A stretch of 64,000 nucleotides of DNA. Source: Sympetrum striolatum (Eukaryota; Arthropoda; Insecta; Odonata; Libellulidae). The stretch lies in contig OX388346.1 in NCBI GenBank assembly GCA_947579665.1, forward strand, positions 88,166,615 to 88,230,614, given 5' to 3'. Within the stretch, counting starts at the first letter, position 1. Each line of letters begins with the position of its first letter. Under the pieces are notes generated by a model. It worked only from the letters and a program-made list of their open reading frames with translations, was not told where the DNA came from and did not search any database. The translations under genes were made by a program, and so were the position numbers. Shown here one piece after another: positions 11,524 to 22,100 of the stretch.

Positions 11524-12244
11524 AAATAAGGACACTTTCAAATATATAAGAAAGAAGGAGGGGAGAGAAGGTAGCAAGTAACGGAAGGAGGAACGAAGGG
11601 ACCTAGGGAGAGGAAGGTGGACATGTGGGAGGGGTGGGGGGTAAGGGATGAGGGAGGTTACACAGCAAAGGTTCTCAATCACAATTCGAAGAATTGCAAG
11701 AGTTAGAGTTACAAAGTATGTAAGAAAAGCAAGAGTTACAAAGTAAGGCATGGTCATTAAAATTCACTAAAATCCATTCAAAAACCAAAGAAGATGCAAC
11801 GAGTTGGGAAGTTGAAGAACAAGGGGGGGGCAATGGGTGGGATTCTAGGAAAGATGCGTGGAAATTAAGGAATGAGGGTTTGTAATATGGGAGAAGGGTT
11901 AACAGAAATTCGTTGGCAATATTCGACGAGGAGTTCCTCGGGATTTCTAAAGTCTCCAAAGCGTTAAGTCCCTCACTTTTGTCACATAGGTGGAGCCCCC
12001 GTCATATCAAATTCACTTGTATGTCCTCTTTCAATCAAATCTAACTCTTGCAATTCTTCGAATTGTGATTGAGAACCTTTGCTGTGTAACCTCCCTCATC
12101 CCTTACCACCCCTCTCCCACATTCCACCCCCTAGGTCCCTTTGTTTCTCCTTCCGTTACTTGCTACCTTCTCTCCCCTCCTCCTTTCCTATTTGCTGGTT
12201 TCCTGACATTCATGAGTTCATATATTTGGAAGTGTTCTTGTTTT

Positions 12245-12289
12245 GTCACCTGAAGATGTAGCGACGCTACGAAACCTGGGTCGTGTTAT
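12245..12289 (+). ncRNA. Hammerhead-like ribozyme motif, PLE subfamily 2
   Basis: The core CTGAAGA is at 12250-12256. Stem II is GTAGC-GAC-GCTAC, followed by GAAA at 12271-12274, then CCTGG and a GTC cleavage triplet, with CAC/GTG as stem I. It is the inverted partner of the motif at 11481-11523. The better-paired stem II makes this the stronger of the two. Confidence 0.65.
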
Positions 12290-12335
12290 TCTGAAAATAA
12301 ATAGTGGTCTAGTAAAAGTTTGTTTACCATGGAAT

Positions 12336-13507
12336 TTTTACAAGTTAATAAGTAATCAATCACAAAATCAACCCTGAATCTGTATCGTTTACAGAAATAA
12401 GAATTTGTAAAGAAATATTACTTAAACATGGCAATATCTACATAATCAATTTTTATTTATCTCCGTTTTACGCTCTTAAAACAGGAGGGGAAGGGCTCTG
12501 TTAGGCATAATAGTGCATTAAATGTTGTAAAAAAATTAAAATCCTATCCTCGCAGAAATATCTACATTACCAAATATTTACTGGAAAGTATTTTGTTTTT
12601 GCCCGTGAATCAGAAGCCCACCTTACGAATTTCACCGGCTTTCCTTGTCCTCTTCCCCACGATTTATATTCTAGTTATGTTTAGCTATTTCAACGTTATG
12701 AAATAATGAAAAAAAACAAATATAATTAATAATCCAATATTTCACAAATGTGAGACAATCTTATTTTCAAAGAGAATGAAAACAATCTTCATCGAGAGCA
12801 TGTTTCACTATGGAAATTTCAAGAGTTAAAATATGTTTATTAACTTTGATATATTTGTTCAACCCTTGTATAAGCACCACAATTTACCCACGTGGTTATA
12901 CAACTGTGAATAAACATCTAATTTTTCTTATTTTACATTTTTTCTTAATTTAATTCGTTTCCCAATCAAATTTCTTTAATAGATAGACATCAGAAGTCGA
13001 GGTATTTCTAAATCAGGTTAACTGCTGTGGTTCGTAAACAAAGAGACAAAACGCAATATTTTTTTCGGGGTTGGTGCTGGTAAGGAGCAATCACTATTAT
13101 AATGAGAGGCTACCAGGGACATAGAATTTTTAAAACAAGCGTTTCAACCCTCACTTCAATATCTTAGAAAGAAACAGAACTTCATCATTACAAATAGTCA
13201 TTGCTAAGTCGTGCCCTCGCAGAGAAAGCCAGACACATGAGTACGTAACCTAAGCTGCATATCCGATGTCGTGGTCTAGTTTCCTTTCCTTGTGTGAAAA
13301 TTTTAAGCGACTTTTTTATGAATAATGTTTATTAGTATTTCGTTATCCGTTATAGTTTATTAATATTAGAACTGAATTTAATTTTTTGGAGTTTTAGAAT
13401 TTGGAGAGGAATAATTTGCGTGGCCTGTGTTGAAAAGGTAGGATTGAAAGTATGACTGTGAATTGTAAGGAAAGGGTTATAGGTTCTTTGCACATAAGGG
13501 CAAAATC
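12336..13507. other. Gene-free AT-rich stretch
   Basis: No gene, RNA or element is recognised. Confidence 0.55.
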
Positions 13508-13611
13508 CCAAGGAAAAACGGAATTGTAAAAAGTCTGACGGGGCCGGGATATGAAGATCCCGGGTTCGATTCCCGGCTCCGTCAGACTTTTTTCAAGCCC
13601 GTTTTTCCTTT
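13508..13611 (+). ncRNA. ~100-nt near-perfect hairpin with tRNA-like core and pol III B box
   Basis: Outer arms (AAGGAAAAACGG ... AAAAAGTCTGACGG left; CCGTCAGACTTTTTT ... CCGTTTTTCCTT right) pair over about 37 bp. The centre (13536-13585) resembles a tRNA reduced to acceptor stem (TGACGGG/TCCGTCA) plus T arm (CCGGG-TTCGATT-CCCGG). It has a B-box match GGTTCGATTCC at 13563-13573 and a T-run after the stem that could terminate pol III. There is no room for D and anticodon arms. It could be a tRNA-derived SINE relic, a small foldback element or a structured RNA. Confidence 0.55.
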
Positions 13612-14125
13612 GGACTGAGAAACTATGTTTGGCGATTCGCTGAAAATTCTAATTTTCTTTCGTCATTTTATTGAATAGATGAACAGGAAAAAATATAAAT
13701 AAATATATATTGTATATTTGACCTTTCTGCGGTCATATAATGTTTACGCAGTATATTTCTTCAGAGCCAGTTAAATGTGGCAAGATTGTTAAACATTCTT
13801 ATCCGTTAGTCGGCATAATTTAGCTGAGTATAATGGTAATAATGGAGAGAGAGTAGAGAAGGAACTTGCAACCGAGAACAAAAAGTGAAATACATATTTC
13901 CATGGACAAATTATTTTTCGATGTGAAAGCTTGAAATTCTCACTCTCATGAAATGTATCTAAAGATGGTACTTTAGGAAGGAATACATCTTGCATTTCGA
14001 GTGTGCTGGCTCCGAATAAATTAAAAGAGAAATCTTCCACACTGTCAGTGATTTCACGAAAACTGAAATTGTCCTTATATGTTCCGGGGAAGAAGTAAAC
14101 CATCATTCTGACTTCGTCTCATTGT

Positions 14126-14981
14126 GGGAGAGTGGGACAAAAACGACCTGCTAATCATTAAACAATTAAGGAATAGCTATTTTTATATTTTTATTTATAA
14201 AACTTATTCTTTCTGTGTCCTTATACATTAAAAAGGAATTTACTCAGTATAAATGACGTAATTCGTATGATTATATGTTTTTTAAATATTTTTTCCCAAA
14301 GTCTGCAAATTGACGATTTTGCCCCATGGGTGAGGTAAAACCGACAGCCATATAAATAACGAATAAATTTTATTTAATTCTGACAATTTTTTTAAAAGAA
14401 ATGACACACTATTTTGATGAATCATGACTAATACTTATAAAATTAACTCTTACGTCGTTCTATAGTATCAGTATATAGTAAAAGAGAATTTATAAATGCA
14501 CAGAAATCGGCTACGAAAGATTTTAGCATTCTATTATCTTGCTCATAAAAAGTGTTGAGGAAACCTATGAAAGTCACGCCCAAAGACTGGAGACGGTGAG
14601 TGGTATGTGGAGAGAAACATTCTATTACATTTTTGTCTCGAGCTAGCTAAACCGATCCCAGTCGTTCCTGCCCCTCGTGGTTTTGCCCCTCGGTACATTT
14701 CCGAACTATAATGGCGATTTTAGGTTATCAGTAAAAGATTTGGCATTCAATGTTGCACTAAAGTAAACCACTGAAACCATTGAGTTCAGAAGTGTATTTA
14801 CCAATGGTGAATTTTCAGACCCATAGAACACAAAATTCAGTCTTCTCAACGTCTAAGTTGGTAAAATATTTCTTAAAATTTTCCAACCATTTAGCATTCA
14901 TTCTGCATGATAGCAGCATCCATAACAAAATTTCTAAGGGGGTCAGTTTGACATGCAAGGTGGGTTTTGCCCCACTCTCCC
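14126..14981. mobile_element. Non-autonomous DNA transposon with GGGAGAGTGGG ends
   Basis: The left end is GGGAGAGTGGGACAAAAAC and the right end, inverted, is GGGAGAGTGGGGCAAAACCC. Internal blocks (TTTTGCCCCATGG, GGTTTTGCCCCTC) repeat the terminal theme. No transposase is present. Target duplication is unclear, so the superfamily is undecided. Confidence 0.7.
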
Positions 14982-15080
14982 TTATTCTGGTAAGGCTTTA
15001 AAAGATGATACTCAGCTACAGCTCTTCATCATTTCAGATAATGATAAATATAAACCAGGCATTGATTCCATGGTCCAGAT

Positions 15081-15380
15081 CAGCGGTTCATAACAGGGGG
15101 TGTGGGCACCCCTAGGAATGCAAGAGAAGTTTCAAAATTTTTAATGAAAATTAAAAACAACACAGCTATTAAAAATTTAGATATTGATTTATACACATTA
15201 ATATAGTATTTGTTGTAAATTTATTAATTTGTTTTTGCAAATAATTGCAATAAATGTTTTACTTCAAAATAAATGTCTTTTCCTAAATCCAAAATAGAAA
15301 CATTTTTTTTTTTTAAGGGGATACTAGAGCTTAATTTTCAGACTCAAGGGGCTGAGAATTAAAAAGGTTATGAACCACTG
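15081..15380. mobile_element. hAT-type MITE (Charlie/MER5-like ends)
   Basis: The left end is CAGCGGTTCATAAC and the right end is GTTATGAACCACTG. It is flanked by a perfect 8-bp duplication GTCCAGAT (15073-15080 and 15381-15388). It is 300 bp long, AT-rich inside and non-coding. TIR style and duplication length assign it to hAT. Confidence 0.93.
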
Positions 15381-15388
15381 GTCCAGAT

Positions 15389-15999
15389 GATCAGTAGATG
15401 AAACGCAAAAGATTGTACTTTTTTAAAATGGCCACAAGTAATTTTTTCCTACATCAAGGCATAGGCACACTTGTAGTTTGTCATATCTTTTATAGAAAAT
15501 AGGATTATGTGGGGGAAAAACAACCATAGCTAAAAATCTCTGCTTCATTTGAGAAAAGAGGTTTCAGAAATACTAACTGACAGTAAATATCAAAATTTGG
15601 AAGGTACAATCATAAGACCAAGATTACAATTGAAAGTGATACGGGGCAGCCAATGAACTTTGCAAAGGTTGCTCCAGGTCGTGGACTTGAACAAGATATT
15701 TAGAGAAGTCAAAAAATCACTGGATATTCATGATTTTGCTATAAAAAGATAGATTAGATGAGATAGATAACACAAAAGACACTTAAAAAACTCAAAGTCA
15801 AAATTCAAAGCCAAAATTATTATAAATAGATAATATAATAATATTCCCATTTATTTTAAATACAAATATAAAAACATAATTGATAAAGTATATAAGTATA
15901 AAATAAATAACAATATAATTAATACTTAATTAATGCACATGAATTAAATAAAATAATTGCAAACAAATAATACGGCCACAATCAAATATTTTGACTGAC
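15389..15999. other. Gene-free, very AT-rich stretch
   Basis: Low-complexity A/T from about 15780 to 15970. No gene was seen. Confidence 0.6.
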
Positions 16000-16690
16000 G
16001 TGAGTACTAGGGAGTGTCCTGTGTATTTGTACTTAATATTCGATTACCGTTCTTTTTCTTCTTCCTTGGCACTGCAGCCCAGTGTGGGCCTTGGCCTCCC
16101 TCAAGATGCCTGTCCATTCTCCCCTGTTCTGCACTTTCTCACACCATCTTTCAATCCTCATAGCCTTTATGTTTTCTTCCAAATCCTGCATCCATCTTTT
16201 CCTCGGTCTTCCTCTTCTTCTTTTTCCATCCATCTCTCCATGTAGTAATTACTACTTCCTGCAGTGCCACTACATCAATCCCGTATCTAAGTACTTCTTC
16301 AGCAATCTCTACCATTTTCCCAGGTTTCAGCATAGTTCTTACATTCCATATAGCTAAGGTCAATGTTGTGTTCCGTTTTCGAGTTCCTGTTCGTTTGCCA
16401 AGTTCATCATCAATTAATCCGTCCGTATTCCAAGGCTTCTTGTTGGGTTTCGTAACAATATATTTGTTTTATGGTGTGGGGTTGTTAGCCCCACGACCAA
16501 CCCCCAACCTGGAGGACCGGGGATCACTCTTAGTCTGGCCCATCACCATTGACCTGTCCGGCTTGGGTGACCCTACCAGGAGCTTAAGCTCCCGCCGGCA
16601 TAGCTCGCAGGATCCCTTAGGCACACAAGCCCCCCCATCACTTCAAGATGGTGATACCAGCGGGGGGGATTCGATTACTGTATTTACTCA
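16000..16690 (-). pseudogene. Internally deleted non-LTR retrotransposon (EN start joined to C-terminus)
   Basis: The minus strand from about 16690 carries the LINE 5' region. At 16363 the frame reads LAIWNVRTMLKPGKM, then RYGIDVVALQE, the first motifs of an APE-type endonuclease. Near 16250 the text jumps in another frame to GKRRRGRPRKRWMQDLEENI, then REEW-like and LREAKAH motifs, the extreme C-terminus of the same class of 'endonuclease-reverse transcriptase' proteins, ending at 16033. The rest of the endonuclease and the whole RT are missing. This is a deletion derivative of an RTE/craft-like LINE. The plus-strand frame at 16368-16697 is a shadow. Confidence 0.85.
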
Positions 16691-16699
16691 AAAATAGCC

Positions 16700-17671
16700 A
16701 CACCTTTTTACCTAATTTTTCATCCTAGACACAGAGGTTATATTTGTGTAATTCACTTTTCATTTGCACTTAACATAGAACGAGGAGAGGGAAATTATGG
16801 GCTTGTACGTGAAAATATCATTTTGTTATGTATTTATTTATTAAATCAGAAAGATGTAACATCTCTTCTGTGGATGAGTGTAATGTGCAGTATATAAGGT
16901 ACACATAGGAAAGACTCAATGTGTGAAAGTTAGGGTGCCACTCAACCGATCCCTGCTCGTTTTTTCCTTTACTTGTGAGCCTAAAACAAAAGGGGCAGTT
17001 ATTTTCAAGTAAATACAGTATTTTTGTTCAAAAATATTATAAATAATTTAAAATTGCTGTTTACTAGTGATGGTATTAAAGGTTCCAAGAATTCAATTTT
17101 AAAATTTGTAATCAATATATAAGCAGATATGTAGAAAATAAATAATCTTTTATCCCCTCATTTAGTGATGCCATGATAATGTAAAAAAACATGAACTTAA
17201 ACTCGCAGATCTTTGATGGTTATGCTCATTATTGTTAATCTTGAGCAAGAATATAATCGAATATTATATATTATAAAAATATCAAATATAATGAAATACC
17301 TGCACAACTGAGGGGAGTTCCCTTTGCTACAAAATGGAGATTCGGTTAATTGTTTGGATGAAACACTTTCTACGCCACTTTTTTTCCAAATGCCATATGC
17401 TTTTTTCCATATATATTTTTCCTTTGCCTTCATCAAACACATATTTATTTAGGTAGGTATTGCATCATTATTTATAACCTGTCACACATCTGGCATTGCT
17501 TCCTAGTGAAGGAAATATAGATACAAAAACTGGAGGACTGCATCACTTCTCAATTACCAGTTCATACATCTTATGCAAACATACACCCATGGAAGTTATT
17601 TCATATTCCCATTTCAGCCTTATTTAATAAACTTTTCACATTTTTAATATTCCATTTCCTCGATTAAAGCT
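16700..17671. other. Gene-free AT-rich stretch
   Basis: No supported gene or element. Confidence 0.55.
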
Positions 17672-17675
17672 TTAA

Positions 17676-17982
17676 CCCTTTGAGTGCCATGCAGAATTGC
17701 CTAACATCATGCGAAAATTGCCATTTTACAGAGAATTGCAGACTTTTTGAAAAATATCTATTAAACCAATAATATTCTGAATAATTTGCTAAAACTTTTA
17801 CTGAGTATAGAAAACATTTACTTTTTTATTATGCAATCTCTATTTCAGAAATTAATCAAAAAAGTTATTACAGTAAATTTTTTTACACAAATAGCTTTTG
17901 AAATAAGAGTCACTCAGGGCGACGCCGGGATTTTAACGAAAATTTTCCAACTACGCTGTGAGCGACATTGGCACTAAATGGG
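17676..17982. mobile_element. piggyBac-like MITE
   Basis: TTAA (17672-17675) is followed by CCCTTTGAGTGCCATGC. The right end, inverted, is CCCATTTAGTGCCAATG, followed by TTCA (17983-17986), one base from TTAA. The CCC..GTGCC ends and TTAA target are piggyBac hallmarks. It is 307 bp long and non-coding. Confidence 0.75.
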
Positions 17983-19129
17983 TTCAGGATTGAGAACTCT
18001 CAACTCCTCCTAACCACCCTTGATTAGCGCAGTCTGACAGTGAGATTCATTGCCGTCAGTATGGCATAGCACTGAAGATAAATGATAATTGACGGGTATG
18101 CAAGCAATTGCAGGTTGCGGGGTAGTGAAATGGTTGCAAGCTATGATGTGGAAAGCTACAAGAAATGATCCCATTATACCCTCCAAGTATTGATTCCATG
18201 ATACAGCTGAGGAGGTGATACGCCCTGATGGCTAAGAGGAGGAATTTATATGTATGATGTTTTCCATATTAGCGTTTTTGCAGGAAAAAAGGCAATTAGA
18301 GCTTAAAAGAAAAATAGAAAGACTGCAGATACTAAAGATCAAGAGAAGTTACACCAAAAATGAGGATAGTATAATACAAATGCATGATCTATTATTGGTA
18401 CAGAGAGGTTGCATATAAAAATAAAAAACAAGCAAAGAATAGAGCTGAAGATACATAATTGTATTTTTTCAATAGTATAGAGTATGAATAAATTAATCAT
18501 TTATTTTCATTCCAGAGTCAAGATTACCTCACTGTATAACCCACTTAGATGCTTTGCTGAATTGATCTTTTATTAAAGAATTTAAAATTAAACTTATTCA
18601 ATTTCATTATACTTAATTAATAAGACTGACAGAATTGTTATTTCATTGATTTTTAAATAGTCAACGTGGTTAGCAATAATTCAAATAATTGCAACAAATG
18701 ACCTCCAGGAGTTCAACTCTAATTTCAAAAGAGTGCACAAGTTTTGAAATTATTCCTTCAAATTTTCATAGTCATAGAATTAATTAGCATGATGTAGAAA
18801 TTGCTCATTTCAAGATATTTAAACAAAGCAGATATGCTCTACTGACTATCAATTAACACACAATTAATTTATCTACAAATACATTATGAATTGAAAAATA
18901 TGAACTTAATATATCAACCAACAGACATAATGAGAAAAATATGACATCAAGTATGCTATGTTTCTTTTCATAAACAGTCATGATTACTATTTAATGAGAT
19001 CTACTTCATGTGGATATATAATTATATTCATAGGCATATTACTGCTATAAAAATGATTGTGTATTTACGCAGAAAATGAAGCTGATTATTTTGAATGTTT
19101 ATCTTATGATATGACTTTTTATCTTTCAG

Positions 19130-22100
19130 GTGTAAATCACTGAGAACTCCAGCAAATATTCTGGTTATGAATCTGGCAGTAAGTGATTGCTTTATGCTTC
19201 TGAAGATGCCCATATTCATTTATAACAGCATCTATCTTGGACCAGCACTTGGGGCTTTTGGTGATTATTTTTGATTTTGTTTCAAACATAAATATAAAGC
19301 GAACCATTGGTGAAACAATTGTAAGAAGTAATGAATGAAGATTTAAATCAGGTTGCATCTAGCCTGGGGTATATTCTATATAGACATATATTACCATAGG
19401 ATCCACCAGTGTAGTGATAATAATATATGACATCACTACACCTATAGGTGCATGTGCCCTATCTAGTACTGCCATATTATTGAGTAATGATTCCATCATA
19501 TTACAATTATTATATAATATTGATTATTATGATATATCAATATTATTCTATCATATTACTCATTATTCTTAAGCACTGAAAGCTGTTTTTTGTTGCTATT
19601 TTATCCAACTTCATTCTTTTATTCATATCCCATCGATGAAAGACTTTCTCATGTTGAGACAGCACTCATATTTTTATTGAATATTTTCAGTATGTTCACA
19701 CTGTCCTTTATTTCTCATATGATCTACTGGATTTCCTAACTTTTGAGTATTTGTTATCATAGTCAGTATTTGATAATAAGTGAAACTTTTTAATCGCCAA
19801 TGTTTTATTAACTACCATCTTCACTTTCTTTTGAATTATAACTATTTCATGATTATTCAGTCACTCTCCCACAAGTTGCTGATGTTAATTTCTCTCTCTA
19901 AAATAAAATTTCTGAAAGAATGTACTGAAGTTTTGCTAAAATATTCCAAATATTTTACATATTCCAATTGGAATCCCACGAACCCTTTGTCTATGAAATT
20001 TACTGGAAAAACACAAGATCATTCTTAGTTTACACAATTTTTTTTACCTTCTAATCCTTACAATATTATCCCTTTAGTCTAGCCAAATGAGGCAACTTTA
20101 AATGTAATAACCTTTTTCCAAGTTGAAACAACTATATATGTAAATAATGCAAAAGAAAAAATGTAATGTTGAAATGAACAACAACAAAACTTTTTGTTGT
20201 TGAGGGTAAGGTAAAGATTTTATAAATTATGAAATCATTAATAAATTGTCTAACACATAGGACACCTGCATAAACAAATCAGAAAGGTTGACTGGATTGT
20301 ATAAATATAGGTACTCTTACTAGAGATACTACATTTAGTGGAATATTTCTGTTAAGATCAACTCATTGATGAGGAGGGACAAAATCAGTATAATATATAT
20401 ATACTAATATACAGTACTAATATTAATATTGTCCAGTTTTAGAGGTTTAAGTTGGAAAAAAATATTTATCTCAATGGGGAGAGATTTAGTAACTTCCTTA
20501 CTTTTTAATAAATTTGGTAACAAAATTTAAACGGATTAGTAATATAATGAAAGTGCCTGAATTACATTTCACGCGAGAGAAAATGGCTTAGCCTAACCAT
20601 GTCTATTTTTATCCAAATTTTTTTCATGAGATTTCTTTTAAATTTTAAATGTAAGATTATCAAAGTCTGTTTAGTATTTAACCCTCGAGCACTTGTGTCC
20701 CAAATTGTCACGTCAGTTCTCGCGTTGGGTGGAATCAACTCGACATCTTCCAAAGGGGAAAATTGTCTCAAAATGTAGTAAATACATTTTTATTTCATTA
20801 AAGATGATGTCATATTAATGGTTAACCTGGTTATTAAAATTACAAGCAAACTAAATAGCAAAACGATTCTGTAAAAATTCGATATCCCTGATGCCGAGTA
20901 TATGGCTGATGAATTTGGAATATTGCGTATAAAAATTAAACTTTTTTAAAATAAAATAAAATTTAATTTATTAATAATAATTGTTAATTATTTGAAATTT
21001 ATATAATATCTCTATAAATTAAGGCGGAAACAAGGTCAAAAATGCAATATTTTACGTAAAGGTCTTTCATCTACCTGGCACTACTGCTAAGAAAAATTTG
21101 TTTAAATAATTAAACTTCCATTTCTGATTTGGCGAAAATGCATGACTGGTTCAGAACATTCAAAAACTCAGCTACTATGAGAAAGAAGAGATAAAAAAGC
21201 ACCAATAAAAAGATATGGAATTTTAAAATTCACATGGGTTGATTTGACCCAAAAACGAGTACTCGAGGGTTAATAAGTACTTTTTGGCAATACAATGTCT
21301 ATGCCCCATACAATACTTATCATACATATTTTAGGCATGCCTTTTCAATTTCCATGTACAAAACCCAAATAAAGATTTTCCATGCAATAATTTGGGGATA
21401 TCTTTGCCAAAGCAAAGAATTTCTGATATCATCGTAATTTTTTGAGTTTCTCATTCTGCAAACCTGAAAGGAGCAATAAAAGTTACTGGATGTTGAATAA
21501 AGATCCTTAGGTTTGCTATATGAAATTTCCTGTCAATTCAAATATTGCTTCAGGTTTAAGAATTTAAACAAAAATTAATCAAAAAAACACCAGTCAAAAT
21601 TTAGCAATACAGTTGAGTAAGATGGGAAAATAAGTGTAAATTTCAACAAGAATATGTGGGTAGGTAAAATTATCAAATAAACGTAGTTTAACATGTAGTA
21701 GCTATTCACAGCAGTTGTACTCACTCACTCACACTCATTCACAGCTTTTCTGTTTTCTTCGGTCCGGTAGTGAACAAATACCTCTCTCTTTACTTACTTT
21801 TCGTGCTGCTTTCACCGTACATTCTTATACCCCAAATGCTTTCGCTGTTAGTGCTATCAACCAACTCTTTGGGGCCAATGTCAATACATAGTTGAACTTT
21901 CGTCGATCTATCGGATATTTTAATTATTGTTTGAATTTCTTTGATTAGATCAGCATAATCCTGACCTGACGAGCATTCCTCAACATCACACTGACTAGTT
22001 TGTCCTATATCTTCAGCTGGTATTCCAGCGGCTAACGTAATTTTGTCTGCTACTACTTTCTGCATGCGTTCAATTTTTGTTTCACGTAGCCAGCTTTATC

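Larger units (their letters stand above)
11455..12335. mobile_element. Penelope-like element, two 3' ends in inverted arrangement
   Basis: The minus-oriented segment 11455-11760 and the plus-oriented segment 12040-12335 are inverted copies. They share AATTCTTCGAATTGTGATTG, GAGAACCTTTGCTGTGTAAC and the terminal ATAAATAGTGG / AGTAAAAGTTTGTTTACCAT. Each ends in a hammerhead-like motif. The sequence between includes a minus frame with LPYYKPSFLNFHASF, perhaps a PLE ORF relic. It differs in sequence from the PLE at 2040-2745, so it is a second subfamily. Confidence 0.7.

Noticed and set aside
11464..12261. Frames over the PLE tails
   Set aside because: They translate through ribozyme and purine-rich UTR sequence and mirror each other because of the inverted repeat; not real proteins.
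13536..13585. Canonical tRNA gene
   Set aside because: Acceptor- and T-arm-like helices are present, but only about 17 nt separate them, leaving no D or anticodon arm.
16368..16697. Plus-strand 109-codon Pro-rich protein
   Set aside because: It is the reverse strand of the LINE 5' region at this locus.
19490..19560. Imperfect AT palindrome in the opsin intron
   Set aside because: Mismatched A/T-only pairing of the kind expected by chance in such AT-rich DNA.
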